From positions 186,001-250,000 of the forward strand of contig NZ_ATXT01000011.1 of assembly GCF_000421825.1 (NCBI RefSeq): 64,000 nucleotides of DNA, in the 5' to 3' direction. Positions 30,807 to 43,945 of this stretch are shown in pieces. Source of the DNA: Humibacter albus DSM 18994. GTDB taxonomy: Bacteria; Actinomycetota; Actinomycetes; Actinomycetales; Microbacteriaceae. The first letter of the stretch is position 1. Each line of letters starts with the position of its first letter. Position numbers and translations under genes: made by a program. A model generated the notes under the pieces. The model made no database searches. It was not told the DNA's origin and was given only the letters and a program-made list of their open reading frames with translations.

Positions 30807-31573
30807 CCAACGAACGGCGGGTGCTGGTCCACCCCGACAAGGACGCACTCGTCGCGGCGGTCGCGGCGCGGTTCCTGACCAAGACGGCAGATCTGCTCGA
30901 CGAGCTCGACCGGGTGCACATCTGTCTGACCGGCGGGAGCGTCGGCATCGGCGTGCTGGCCGCCATCGCCGACTCGCACGCGGTCCGCACGGTCGATTGG
31001 TCGCGCGTGCACTTCTGGTGGGGCGATGAGCGGTGGGTGGAAGCCGCATCCGACGACCGCAACGAGAAGCAGGCGCGTGAGGCGCTGCTGTCGCGCATCG
31101 AGGTTCCCGAAGAGAACGTGCACCCGTTCCCGGCAGCGGACTCCGGTCTCGGACTGGACGAAGCAGCGGATGCCTACGCTCGCGACCTCGCGATCTTCGG
31201 CGACTCGACGGCCGTCTTCCCGCGCTTCGACATCACCTTCCTCGGCGTCGGGCCGGACGGGCACATCGCGTCGCTGTTCCCGGATCGGGACGGCATCCGC
31301 GAGACCGAGCGCACGGTCATCTCCGTGCGGAACTCGCCGAAGCCCCCGCCGGAGAGGCTGAGCCTCACCCGGCCGGTGCTGAACGCGTCGGCGCGAATCT
31401 GGCTCGTGCTCGCGGGCTCGGACAAGGCATCCGCCCTGGGGCTGGCACTGGCCGGTGCGAGCTACACGGAAGTGCCCGCTGCCGGCGCGAAGGGACGCAA
31501 GCGCACCGTGTTCTTCGTGGACAGGGAGGCGGCGGCGGAGGTTCCGGAGAACCTCATCGCGCCGGAGTACTGA
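30803..31573 (+). CDS. pgl: 6-phosphogluconolactonase
   Basis: Protein of 256 aa of the glucosamine-6-phosphate isomerase/6-phosphogluconolactonase family. It hydrolyses the lactone made by Zwf. Visible are LTGGSVGIGVLAAI near residue 38, HFWWGDERWVEAAS, and FLGVGPDGHIASLFPD with the catalytic His. It is the last gene of the operon and is followed 16 nt later by a very strong hairpin. Confidence 0.95.
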   Translation: MTNERRVLVHPDKDALVAAVAARFLTKTADLLDELDRVHICLTGGSVGIGVLAAIADSHAVRTVDWSRVHFWWGDERWVEAASDDRNEKQAREALLSRIEVPEENVHPFPAADSGLGLDEAADAYARDLAIFGDSTAVFPRFDITFLGVGPDGHIASLFPDRDGIRETERTVISVRNSPKPPPERLSLTRPVLNASARIWLVLAGSDKASALGLALAGASYTEVPAAGAKGRKRTVFFVDREAAAEVPENLIAPEY

Positions 31574-31589
31574 CGAACCGCCTCACCCA

Positions 31590-31640
31590 CGCGAAAGGCG
31601 GGGTCACGAAACCTCACGGTTCGTGACCCCGCCTTTCGCG
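31590..31640. terminator. 21-bp perfect-stem terminator between pgl and rbpA
   Basis: CGCGAAAGGCGGGGTCACGAA pairs with its exact complement at 31620-31640 around a 9-nt loop. It sits between convergent genes and can act in both directions. Confidence 0.85.
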
Positions 31641-31703
31641 TTGTCTCCTCGCGGCGTCGCCGCAGGGGTGTCGTCTCAGGAGTGTTGTCTCAGGGGCGCT
31701 GCG

Positions 31704-32072
31704 TCACTTGGTCGGTGTCAGCCGACCGCGACGCGCACGAAGCTGCTGAAGCGCGTCTTCGAGGAGCTGCTCGGCCTCTTCTTCGGTGCGACGCTCTTTC
31801 ACGTAGGCCAGGTGCGTCTTGTACGGCTCCAGCTTCGCCAGCGCCGGCGGGTTCTCCTTGTCACGTCCGGCAGGAAGGCCCGACGTGGGGCAGTCGATGG
31901 TGTCGGGGATCTCTTCTGCCGGAAGGTTCGCGGCGAAGTAGCGAACCGTCTCGTTGCCGAGGGCGTCCCAGTACCGCACGGCGACGCGCTCGGCGTGGTA
32001 ACCGTGGTCCTGCTCCCCCATCGGGCCCGATCCGACCCGGGATCCCCTGATCGCGCTGCCGCCTGCTGCCAT
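31704..32072 (-). CDS. rbpA: RNA polymerase-binding protein RbpA
   Basis: Protein of 122 aa that binds RNA polymerase and group 1/2 sigma factors and stabilises the open complex. The N-terminal SAIRGSRVGSGPMGE and the C-terminal basic and sigma-interaction helix (HLAYVKERRTEEEAEQLLEDAL) are clear. In the central zinc-ribbon position only one Cys remains: YWDALGNET has Asp and Asn where zinc-type RbpA has Cys and His, and the CXXC is CPTS. It is therefore probably a zinc-free form, as in Mycobacterium. ATG 32072 follows AAGGAGG, the strongest ribosome binding site in the region. Confidence 0.95.
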   Translation of the reverse strand: MAAGGSAIRGSRVGSGPMGEQDHGYHAERVAVRYWDALGNETVRYFAANLPAEEIPDTIDCPTSGLPAGRDKENPPALAKLEPYKTHLAYVKERRTEEEAEQLLEDALQQLRARRGRLTPTK

Positions 32073-32111
32073 GAATCCTCCTTGATCGCGAGCGCGTGCC
32101 GATCGTGGCGG

Positions 32112-32357
32112 TTACGCGCTGAACTTGGTGATGAGCCCCAGGACGACGATGCACGCGATCCACACCAGAGCGAGAATCACGGTGATGCGGTTCAGGTTGC
32201 GCTCTGCGACGCCGGAGGCGCCCAGGTTGGACGTCATGCCGCCGCCGAACATGTCGGACAGGCCGCCGCCGCGTCCCTTGTGCAGCAGGATGAGGAGGGT
32301 CAGCAGGAGGCTCGTGATGCCGAGCAGAACCTGGAGCACGACCGTGAGAATCTGCAC
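32112..32357 (-). CDS. secG: Preprotein translocase subunit SecG
   Basis: Protein of 81 aa with two membrane helices: residues 3-25 (TVVLQVLLGITSLLLTLLIL) and 57-77. Between them is the cytoplasmic loop HKGRGGGLSDMFGGG, the SecG signature. It is the small stimulating subunit of the SecYEG channel. It lies downstream of tpiA in the usual pgk-tpiA-secG order, with GAAAGGCG before the ATG. Confidence 0.95.
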   Translation of the reverse strand: MQILTVVLQVLLGITSLLLTLLILLHKGRGGGLSDMFGGGMTSNLGASGVAERNLNRITVILALVWIACIVVLGLITKFSA

Positions 32358-32383
32358 GAAGTAACGCCTTTCGGATGGGGGCC

Positions 32384-32471
32384 GGTCCCGCGACAGAGTC
32401 GCGAGGCCGAGGACAAGTATATCGGTCTTCGGCCCCGCGACAGTGGTTCGGTCCCGCGACAGTGGTCGGTT
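32384..32471 (-). repeat. Short direct repeats between tpiA and secG
   Basis: GGTCCCGCGACAG occurs at 32384-32396, and near-copies followed by TGG(T)TCGG occur at 32431-32449 and 32451-32471. The outer copies also form an imperfect inverted repeat around GGCCGA/TCGGCC that may terminate part of the tpiA transcript. Confidence 0.55.
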
Positions 32472-32474
32472 CGG

Positions 32475-33290
32475 CTACACGCCCACGTGCTTTTGGTACC
32501 GGACGATAGCCGAGAAGCCATCGACGTCGAGGCTCGCGCCTCCGACGAGTGCGCCGTCGACGTCGGGCTGCCGCATGAAGCCGGCGATGTTCTCCGCCTT
32601 CACGGAACCGCCGTAGAGGATGCGTGTGGCCGAGGCCGCCTCGTCGCCCTTGCGATCGGCGATCGCCGTGCGCAGCGCGGCGGCGACCTGTTGCGCCTGG
32701 TCCGGAGTCGCCGCCTGGCCGGAGCCGATGGCCCAGACCGGCTCGTACGCGACGACGAAGTCGGTGCCGGCGGGGATCGCGTCGAGTACGGCGTTCAGCT
32801 GCGCCACCGGAACAGCGCTGGCTCCGTGCTGCTCGAGGTCGTCGGCCGTCTCGCCGACGCAGATCAGCGGGGTGAGACCGGATGCCACGGCCGCGGCAGT
32901 CTTCGCCGCCACGATCTCGTCGGTGTCGCCGAACAGCGTGCGCCGCTCGGAGTGGCCGATGATCGCGTAGGTGCAATCGAGCTGGGCGAGGAACGCAGCC
33001 GCGATGTCACCGGTGTAGGCCCCGGGAGCGTACTGCGAGACATCCTGTGAGCCGTAGACGATCGGCAGCTTGTCGGCCGACACGAGCGTCTGCACGCTGC
33101 GCAGGTCGGTGAACGGCGGGAAGACCGCCACCTCGACGGCGCCGAAGTCGTGGCCGGCATCCTTGAGGCTCCAGGCCAACTTCTGCACGAACGCGATCGC
33201 CTGCAAGTGGTCGAAGTTCATCTTCCAGTTGCCGGCGATGAGCGGCGTTCGACCGCTCTGCTGCACCTGGCCCGTTGTCACGCTTGCCAT
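32475..33290 (-). CDS. tpiA: Triosephosphate isomerase
   Basis: Protein of 271 aa that interconverts dihydroxyacetone phosphate and glyceraldehyde 3-phosphate. GNWKMN holds the catalytic Lys, IIGHSERR the His, and VVAYEPVWAIGSG the Glu. ILYGGSVKAEN closes the phosphate site. It has a 15-residue extra N-terminus with Gln/Ser before PLIAGNWKMN; a start closer to the core is possible. Its ATG lies inside the end of pgk (13-bp overlap). Confidence 0.97.
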   Translation of the reverse strand: MASVTTGQVQQSGRTPLIAGNWKMNFDHLQAIAFVQKLAWSLKDAGHDFGAVEVAVFPPFTDLRSVQTLVSADKLPIVYGSQDVSQYAPGAYTGDIAAAFLAQLDCTYAIIGHSERRTLFGDTDEIVAAKTAAAVASGLTPLICVGETADDLEQHGASAVPVAQLNAVLDAIPAGTDFVVAYEPVWAIGSGQAATPDQAQQVAAALRTAIADRKGDEAASATRILYGGSVKAENIAGFMRQPDVDGALVGGASLDVDGFSAIVRYQKHVGV

Positions 33291-34495
33291 CCGAGAACCT
33301 CCAGACCGGGCAGCGACTTGCCCTCCAAGAACTCCAGGCTCGCGCCGCCTCCGGTGGAGATGTGGCCGAACTGCTCATCGTCGAAACCGAGAGCACGGAC
33401 GGCGGCCGCGGAGTCTCCCCCGCCAACGACGCTGAGGCCGCGCGTCTGCGTGAGCGCCTGCGCCACCTCGCGGGTGCCGGCCGCGAAGGGCTCGAGCTCG
33501 AAGACGCCCATCGGGCCGTTCCAGAACACGGTGACCGATTCGCGGATGATCTCGGCGAACTTCGACGCGGTCTCCGGTCCGATGTCGAGGCCGAGGCCGG
33601 AGGCGCCCCACGGCGTCTCCTCCAGCGACTGCACCGGACGCACTTCGTGCTCGGCGTCGGCACCGAACTTCGAGGCCACCACGATGTCGGTCGGCAGGAT
33701 GAGCTCCACACCGAGTTCCTGGGCCTGTGCCAGGTACCCGCGCACCGTCTCGATCTGGTCTTCTTCGAGAAGGCTGGAGCCCACCTTGAATCCCTGGGCG
33801 GCGAGGAACGTGAACAGCATGCCGCCACCGATCAGCAGCGTGTTCACGCGCGGAAGCAGATGGCCGATGACACCGAGCTTGTCGGAGACCTTCGACCCGC
33901 CGAGAACGACGGTGTAGGGCCGCTCGGGCGTTCCGGTGAGACGGTCGAGCACGTCGAGCTCGGCGGCGATGAGCAGGCCGGCTGCGCTGGGCAGCGCCTG
34001 GGCGAGCTCGTAGACGCTGGCCTGCTTGCGGTGCACCACGCCGAACCCGTCGGAGACGAACGCGTCACCGAACGAGGCGATCTTGCCGGCGAACGCCGCC
34101 CTCTCGTCGGCGGACTTGCTCGTCTCCTCCGGGTTGAATCGGAGGTTCTCGAGCACCGCGACGTCACCGTCGGTGAGGGACGCGACGGTATTCTTCGCGG
34201 AGTCGCCGACGGTGTCGGAGGCGAACGCCACCGGCTTGCCGAGGAGCTCGCCGAGCCGCTTCGCGACCGGAGCGAGGCTGTACTTCGCGTCGGGGGCACC
34301 GTCGGGTCGCCCGAGGTGCGAGACGACGATGGTACGGGCGCCCTGGGAGATGAGCGCGTTCAAGGTGGGCAGCGACGCACGGACACGGCCGTCGTCGGTG
34401 ATCTCCCCGTCTTTCAACGGGACATTGAGATCACAACGGACGACGACCGTGCGACCGGCGAGCGAACCCAGTGAGTCGAGTGTTCGGAGCGTCAC
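33278..34495 (-). CDS. pgk: Phosphoglycerate kinase
   Basis: Protein of 405 aa that makes ATP from 1,3-bisphosphoglycerate. RTVVVRCDLNVPLKDGEI near residue 18 is the family signature; SHLGRPDG follows, and VVGGGDSAAAVRALG is the ATP-site block near the C-terminus. GTG 34495 gives VTLRTLDSLGSLAG; the frame upstream to 34573 does not look conserved. It lies 20 nt after gap and overlaps tpiA. Confidence 0.96.
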   Translation of the reverse strand: MTLRTLDSLGSLAGRTVVVRCDLNVPLKDGEITDDGRVRASLPTLNALISQGARTIVVSHLGRPDGAPDAKYSLAPVAKRLGELLGKPVAFASDTVGDSAKNTVASLTDGDVAVLENLRFNPEETSKSADERAAFAGKIASFGDAFVSDGFGVVHRKQASVYELAQALPSAAGLLIAAELDVLDRLTGTPERPYTVVLGGSKVSDKLGVIGHLLPRVNTLLIGGGMLFTFLAAQGFKVGSSLLEEDQIETVRGYLAQAQELGVELILPTDIVVASKFGADAEHEVRPVQSLEETPWGASGLGLDIGPETASKFAEIIRESVTVFWNGPMGVFELEPFAAGTREVAQALTQTRGLSVVGGGDSAAAVRALGFDDEQFGHISTGGGASLEFLEGKSLPGLEVLGWQA

Positions 34496-34515
34496 GCGAG
34501 TTCCTCGTGCGGCGA

Positions 34516-36257
<1,742 letters not shown>

Positions 36258-36332
36258 TCACTCTCTCCTCGTGTTCGCGTGATATTTCCCACCGAGGGGC
36301 GTGTCGACACCCACGGTGAGAGCAACTCTCTC

Positions 36333-36338
36333 AGTTTA
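36333..36338 (-). promoter_or_regulatory. Candidate -10 box (TAAACT) of sodA
   Basis: TAAACT on the minus strand gives a leader of about 70 nt before sodA. Just downstream are the small inverted repeat GAGAG-AGTTG-CTCTC and the palindrome GTGTCGACAC (36301-36310), possible operator sites. Confidence 0.45.
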
Positions 36339-36371
36339 GTGACGGCTGCCCCGACCCCGTCGGGCGCGAGA

Positions 36372-37373
36372 TCAGTCCAGGTCTGCGGGGAGATTCGCCT
36401 CGGTGCCGGGGATGCCGATCTCCACTGCCCGTTTGTCGGCCATCGCGAGCAGGCGGCGGATTCGGCCGGCGACGGCATCCTTCGTCATCGGCGGATCCGC
36501 GTGGTGGCCGAGCTCGTCGAGACTCGCGTCCCGGTGAGCGAGACGCAGCTCGCCCGCGTACTTGAGGTGGTCGGGGATGGTGGGTCCGAGGATCTCCATG
36601 GCGCGCTCGACCCGAGCGCAGGCAGCGACGGCGGCCTGCGCGGAGCGGCGCAGGTTGGCGTCGTCGAAGTTGACCAGGCGGTTGGCCGTGGCGCGCACCT
36701 CACGCCGCTGGCGCAGCTCTTCCCAGGTGCGCACCGTCTCGGTCGCCCCGATGCGCGTGAGCATGGCACTGATCGCCTCACCGTCGCGGATGACGACCCG
36801 GTGCACGCCCCGCACCTCGCGTGCCTTCGCCGAGATGCCCAGGCGGCCGGCCGCGCCGACGAGCGCCATCGCGGACTCGTTCCCGGGACAGGTGACCTCG
36901 AGTGCGGCCGAGCGGCCCGGATCGGTCAGCGACCCGTGAGCGAGGAACGCACCGCGCCAGACAGCGGCGAGCTCGTCCTTGGCCCCCGTGGTCAGCCGAT
37001 TCGGCAGACCGCGGATGGGGCGGCGGTGCTGGTCGAGCAGGCCCGTCTGACGGGCGAGCGTCTCTCCCCCGTCGAGCACGCGCACCGTGTACACGGTGTT
37101 CTTGCGGATGCCGCCTGCCGAGGTCACCGAGACCTCGCTGCGCACTCCGTACAGTTCGGCGAGTGCTTTGCGCACGTGGCGGGCCAGCTGCGGGGAGTCG
37201 AGCTCCGCCTCCACGGCGATACGGCCGGAGATGAGGTGGAGGCCTCCCGCCAGGCGCAGGATGGTGGCCAGCTCGGCCGCCCGCACGGTGTTCTTGCCCG
37301 CCTCGACGCCGAGGAGTTCTTCTTTGACGTCAGCGGTCAGTGCCAATCGTGTGGGTCCGTTCTGTGAGTGCAT
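36372..37373 (-). CDS. whiA: DNA-binding protein WhiA
   Basis: Protein of 333 aa of the WhiA family: an N-terminal LAGLIDADG-like domain with [12 protein letters not shown] near residue 140 and a C-terminal HTH with [15 protein letters not shown]. In streptomycetes WhiA controls sporulation and division genes; elsewhere it affects cell division and metabolism. ATG 37373 is used; a TTG at 37346, nearer the conserved [10 protein letters not shown], is an alternative. It follows rapZ by 36 nt. No yvcK gene lies between, unlike the usual rapZ-yvcK-whiA order. Confidence 0.93.
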   Translation of the reverse strand: MHSQNGPTRLALTADVKEELLGVEAGKNTVRAAELATILRLAGGLHLISGRIAVEAELDSPQLARHVRKALAELYGVRSEVSVTSAGGIRKNTVYTVRVLDGGETLARQTGLLDQHRRPIRGLPNRLTTGAKDELAAVWRGAFLAHGSLTDPGRSAALEVTCPGNESAMALVGAAGRLGISAKAREVRGVHRVVIRDGEAISAMLTRIGATETVRTWEELRQRREVRATANRLVNFDDANLRRSAQAAVAACARVERAMEILGPTIPDHLKYAGELRLAHRDASLDELGHHADPPMTKDAVAGRIRRLLAMADKRAVEIGIPGTEANLPADLD

Positions 37374-37409
37374 GGCTGCCGGTACGGGCAGGGAGGCCGT
37401 GACGATGCG

Positions 37410-38300
37410 TCATTCCCGGCCGAGATCACGGTGCTTGATCGCCACCGCGACGCCGGGAGCATCGCGCAGGCGCGCTGCCAGCGCTTCCGCGATGGCCACC
37501 GAGCGATGCTTGCCCCCCGTGCAGCCTACCGCGATCGTGGCGTGCCGCTTGTTCTCTCTGCGGTACCCGGCGAGCACCGGGTGCAATGCCGAGGCGTAGC
37601 CGTCGACGAATTCCAGCGCGCCCTGCTGCTCGAGCACGTACTCGCGCACGTCGGTATCGAGTCCGGTGTGCGCCCTCAGGTCGGGCTGCCAGAACGGGTT
37701 GGGCAGGAAGCGGGCGTCGGCTACCAGATCGGCGTCGGGCGGGAGACCGTACTTGAACCCGAAGCTCATGATCGTCAGTTGGATGTCTGCGGCGTCGCTG
37801 GCGGCGAAGATCTGGTTGATCTCGACCGCGAGCTGGTGGATGTTGAGGTCCGACGTGTCGATGATGATGTCGGCCGATTCCCGCAACTCGCGAACGCGGG
37901 CGCGTTCGGCGCTGATGCCGTCCAGGATCGTCCCGGTGCCCTGCAGCGGATGCGGGCGGCGCACGGACTCGAAGCGGCGCACGAGGGCCGCGTCGGTGGC
38001 ATCCAGAAAGAGAACGCGCACCTGGGCTCTGCCCCGCAGCGACTGGACCATCTCCTGCAGGTCGGAGAAGAAGTCCCGGCCGCGAACGTCGACGACGGCC
38101 GCGATGCGAGGCAGCGTGTCTCCGGCGCGACCCGCGAGATCGATGAGCGGACGCAGCATCTGCGGCGGCAGGTTGTCGACCACGTACCAGTCGAGGTCTT
38201 CGAGCGCGTTCGCCACCGTGGAGCGGCCCGCACCCGACATGCCGGTGACGATCAGCAACTCCTGGTGCTGCTCGCTTTCAGGGGTCTGATCCTCGGTCAT
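37410..38300 (-). CDS. rapZ: RNase adapter RapZ-like nucleotide-binding protein
   Basis: Protein of 296 aa. The P-loop is GMSGAGRST near residue 20 (Arg in place of the usual Lys, as in many actinobacterial members), then [12 protein letters not shown]. The C-terminal domain has [19 protein letters not shown] and [15 protein letters not shown]. The family binds nucleotides and in some bacteria small RNA or amino-sugar metabolites; its role in actinobacteria is less clear. ATG 38300 follows GAAGG. It lies between uvrC and whiA. Confidence 0.92.
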   Translation of the reverse strand: MTEDQTPESEQHQELLIVTGMSGAGRSTVANALEDLDWYVVDNLPPQMLRPLIDLAGRAGDTLPRIAAVVDVRGRDFFSDLQEMVQSLRGRAQVRVLFLDATDAALVRRFESVRRPHPLQGTGTILDGISAERARVRELRESADIIIDTSDLNIHQLAVEINQIFAASDAADIQLTIMSFGFKYGLPPDADLVADARFLPNPFWQPDLRAHTGLDTDVREYVLEQQGALEFVDGYASALHPVLAGYRRENKRHATIAVGCTGGKHRSVAIAEALAARLRDAPGVAVAIKHRDLGRE

Positions 38301-38338
38301 CCTTCGCCTCGGGTCGTGGAATTGACGGTCTGACCAGC

Positions 38339-40345
38339 CTAGGCGGTCGGGGCGGATTCCGTCGCGTCGTGCGCGAGGACCTGCTCATCAGTGGATTCCA
38401 CGGCCGCTCCGCGGTCGTCGGACGCGCCGGCCGTCTCTGCCGTGTGCAGTGCGTCGTGGATCGTCGCAGCCAGGCCAGGCCCGATCCCCTTCACCTCGGT
38501 GATCAGGTCTGGCGTGGCCGAGCGCAAGCGGGAAACGGAGCCGAAGTGTCTCAGCAGCTCTCGTACTCTCGACGGCCCGAGCCCCGGGATCTCGGCGAGC
38601 GTCGATGAGATGTCCCGTTTGCGCTTGGCGCGTTGGAACGTGATCGCGAAGCGGTGCGCCTCGTCACGAATGCGCTGCACGAGGAAGAGGGCGTCGCTGT
38701 TGCGTGGCAGGATCACGGGGTAGTCGGAATCGGGCAGCCAGAGCTCTTCGAGCCGCTTCGCGATGCCGGCGAGCTGGATGCCGCTCACGCCGGATTCCTC
38801 CAGTGCGCGTTTCGCGGCGGCGACCTGCGGCTGACCGCCATCGACGAGCAGCAACTGGGGTGGATAGGAGAACTTGCGGGGTCGGCGCGCGCCCTCCTCC
38901 TCCGGCTCACCGTCATCGTCGGCGCCGGGGCGCAGGTACGCGAGACGCCTCGTGAGCACCTGGTAGATGGACTCGGTGTCATCCGTGGACGCGGGGATGC
39001 TGAATCTGCGGTACTGGTCTTTGCGCGGGAGCCCGTCCTCGAACACGACCATGGAGGCGACGATGTTCGTGCCCTGCAGGTGCGAGACGTCGTAGCACTC
39101 CATGCGCAGCGGGGCCTCGGCCATGCCCAGCCCGTCACGGATGTCTTCCAGCGCTTGCGAGCGGGCCACGAAGTCCGCACTCCTCCGCGTCTTGTAGAGC
39201 ATGAGCGCGTTCTTCGCGTTGAGTTCCGCGGTCTGCGCGAGGGCGGCCTTCTCGCCGCGATGGGCGACGTGCAACCGTACCTTCGACGGCATGGCTCCTC
39301 TGCTGTGCGACGCCTCGGCGGCTTCGGCACGCCGGAGGCCGAGCCAGCGTTCCAGCTCGGTGGAGTCCTCGGGCAGCACCGGCACGAGGATCTCCTTCGG
39401 CGGCGCGAACTCGCTGTCGTATGCGTTCTCGAGCACAGTTTCGACGAGCTGCTCGAGCTCGACGTCGAGCTCTTTGTCGACCACCCAGCTTCGCGTGCCG
39501 CGGATGCGTCCGCCGCGCACGATGAACTGGAGCACGGCCGCGGCGAGCTCGTCGTCGGCGAGTCCGAACACGTCGGCGTCGACGTCGTCGGAGAACACCA
39601 CGGCGGTCTTCTCCATCACGGCGCGCATAGCCTGGATGCTGTCACGGTAGCGAGCGGCGGCCTCGTACTCCTGGTTCTCGGCCGCCTGGCGCATCTTCTG
39701 CTCGAGCGCGCGCACGAAGCGGGTGTCGTTGCCGGCCATGAACGAGACGAAGTCGTCGGCGACCTCCCGGTGCTCCTCGACGGTGACCCGGCCGACGCAC
39801 GGCGCGACGCACTTGCCGATGTCTCCGAGGAGGCACGGCCTGCCAGTGAGCTCCGCTCTGCGATACACCCCCGGCGAGCAGCTGCGCATCGGAAATGCCT
39901 TGAGCATGAGGTCGAGGGTCTCTCGGATCGCCCACACCTTCGTGTAAGGGCCGAAGTAGCGGGCGCCCTTGATGCCGCGGTTGCGCGTGACCATGGCACG
40001 CGGCACCTCGTCGGCGAGCGTGACGGCGAGATACGGGTAGGTCTTGTCGTCGCGGAACTGCACGTTGAACGGAGGGTTGAACTCCTTGATCCACGTGTAC
40101 TCGAGCTGCAGCGCCTCGAACTCGTTCGCGACGACGGTCCACTCCACACTGGAAGCCGTCGTCACCATGCGGCGGGTGCGTTCGTGCAGATTGCGCAAGG
40201 GCTGGAAGTAGTTGCTCAGCCGGGCGCGCAGGTTCTTCGCCTTGCCGACGTACAGGACGCGCCGGTGGGCATCCCGGAACCGGTAGACGCCGGGCTGAGT
40301 CGGGATCTCACTCGGTTTCGGACGGTAGGCGACGGTGTCGGCCAT
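38339..40345 (-). CDS. uvrC: Excinuclease ABC subunit C
   Basis: Protein of 668 aa that makes both incisions in nucleotide excision repair. The N-terminal GIY-YIG nuclease reads [21 protein letters not shown]. The UVR motif [13 protein letters not shown] is near residue 225. The RNase H-like half has [24 protein letters not shown] and [10 protein letters not shown], and HhH repeats [13 protein letters not shown] close it. ATG 40345 lies 7 nt after the uvrA stop without its own ribosome binding site, so coupling to uvrA is likely. Confidence 0.97.
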   Translation of the reverse strand: MADTVAYRPKPSEIPTQPGVYRFRDAHRRVLYVGKAKNLRARLSNYFQPLRNLHERTRRMVTTASSVEWTVVANEFEALQLEYTWIKEFNPPFNVQFRDDKTYPYLAVTLADEVPRAMVTRNRGIKGARYFGPYTKVWAIRETLDLMLKAFPMRSCSPGVYRRAELTGRPCLLGDIGKCVAPCVGRVTVEEHREVADDFVSFMAGNDTRFVRALEQKMRQAAENQEYEAAARYRDSIQAMRAVMEKTAVVFSDDVDADVFGLADDELAAAVLQFIVRGGRIRGTRSWVVDKELDVELEQLVETVLENAYDSEFAPPKEILVPVLPEDSTELERWLGLRRAEAAEASHSRGAMPSKVRLHVAHRGEKAALAQTAELNAKNALMLYKTRRSADFVARSQALEDIRDGLGMAEAPLRMECYDVSHLQGTNIVASMVVFEDGLPRKDQYRRFSIPASTDDTESIYQVLTRRLAYLRPGADDDGEPEEEGARRPRKFSYPPQLLLVDGGQPQVAAAKRALEESGVSGIQLAGIAKRLEELWLPDSDYPVILPRNSDALFLVQRIRDEAHRFAITFQRAKRKRDISSTLAEIPGLGPSRVRELLRHFGSVSRLRSATPDLITEVKGIGPGLAATIHDALHTAETAGASDDRGAAVESTDEQVLAHDATESAPTA

Positions 40346-40352
40346 CGCGCGC

Positions 40353-43238
<2,886 letters not shown>

Positions 43239-43244
43239 CCCAGA

Positions 43245-43250
43245 ATTCTA
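43245..43250 (-). promoter_or_regulatory. Leaderless -10 box (TAGAAT) of uvrA
   Basis: TAGAAT on the minus strand ends 6 nt before GTG 43238. I see no LexA-type box (GAAC-N4-GTTC) nearby. Confidence 0.6.
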
Positions 43251-43268
43251 GGTAACACGTCTGACAAA

Positions 43269-43375
43269 CGAGTGAGGTGAGAGCAGAGCGAGCTTGCTCG
43301 CTCTGCCGAAGCGATTGAGTTTGTCGAGCCGCGTAGCGGCGACACATGTCGAGTGAGGTGAGAGCAGAGCGAGCT
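43269..43375. repeat. 26-bp direct repeat pair with hairpin arms upstream of uvrA
   Basis: An identical 26-bp unit (starting CGAGTGAGGTGAGAG, ending GCGAGCT) occurs at 43269-43294 and 43350-43375, 81 bp apart. The first copy continues into the perfect 11-bp hairpin GCAGAGCGAGC-TT-GCTCGCTCTGC (43283-43306). The second continues into palindrome GAGCGAGCTCGCTC. It lies downstream of the 188-aa membrane gene and may include its terminator. Confidence 0.8.
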
Positions 43376-43378
43376 CGC

Positions 43379-43945
43379 TCAGCGGCGCCGGACGATCGCT
43401 GCCACGAATGCCACTATCGCCGCCACGGCGACGAGCGCGACGACGCCGGCGACGGGTGCGACGACGAGCGCGTGTCGTCCTGCCCAGCGCGTGGCGGCGT
43501 CGCCCGCTCCCCCGGAACCGAAGACATCGGATGCCACGAGCACGATCGCGAGGACGACCTGTGCCGGCACCTGGATCGCCAGCCACCGTCGCAGCGGCCG
43601 CCACAGGGCGGCGAGTTGCAGAGCGCCGCTCGGTTCCACGACCGTCGCCAGTGCGCCGAGCACGGGCAGCAGGTGCACGGTCGCGAGTGCGGCGTACGCG
43701 CGCCAGTCGAGGGCATCCGGGGCCCGGCCGAGCTGGGCCAGCGCCAGCACCAGAGCACAACCCCACGCGCCGAGCATGACGGGGAACAGCGCTCCGGCCA
43801 CGGCGAGTGCTGCGGCGATGAAGGAGAACGGCGCGGGCGCGAGGAGAAACGCCGCGACGGCACCCATGATCGCGACCGCGGCGCGCGGGAGGAACCCGGG
43901 CACGATCGCACCGGCGTCGACGCGGGTGTGCAGGCGTTCGCTCAT
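43379..43945 (-). CDS. Unknown membrane protein, end of MoxR cluster
   Basis: Protein of 188 aa that I do not recognise. It begins MSERLHTRVDAG and has about five hydrophobic helices: residues 16-36, 38-60, 75-95, 112-135 and 155-180. It ends in Arg residues. It is rich in Ala and Val, with no catalytic motif. The ATG overlaps the DUF58 stop (ATGA), so it is the last gene of the MoxR cluster. Its position resembles that of small membrane partners in Bat-like operons, but homology is not evident by eye. Confidence 0.65.
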   Translation of the reverse strand: MSERLHTRVDAGAIVPGFLPRAAVAIMGAVAAFLLAPAPFSFIAAALAVAGALFPVMLGAWGCALVLALAQLGRAPDALDWRAYAALATVHLLPVLGALATVVEPSGALQLAALWRPLRRWLAIQVPAQVVLAIVLVASDVFGSGGAGDAATRWAGRHALVVAPVAGVVALVAVAAIVAFVAAIVRRR

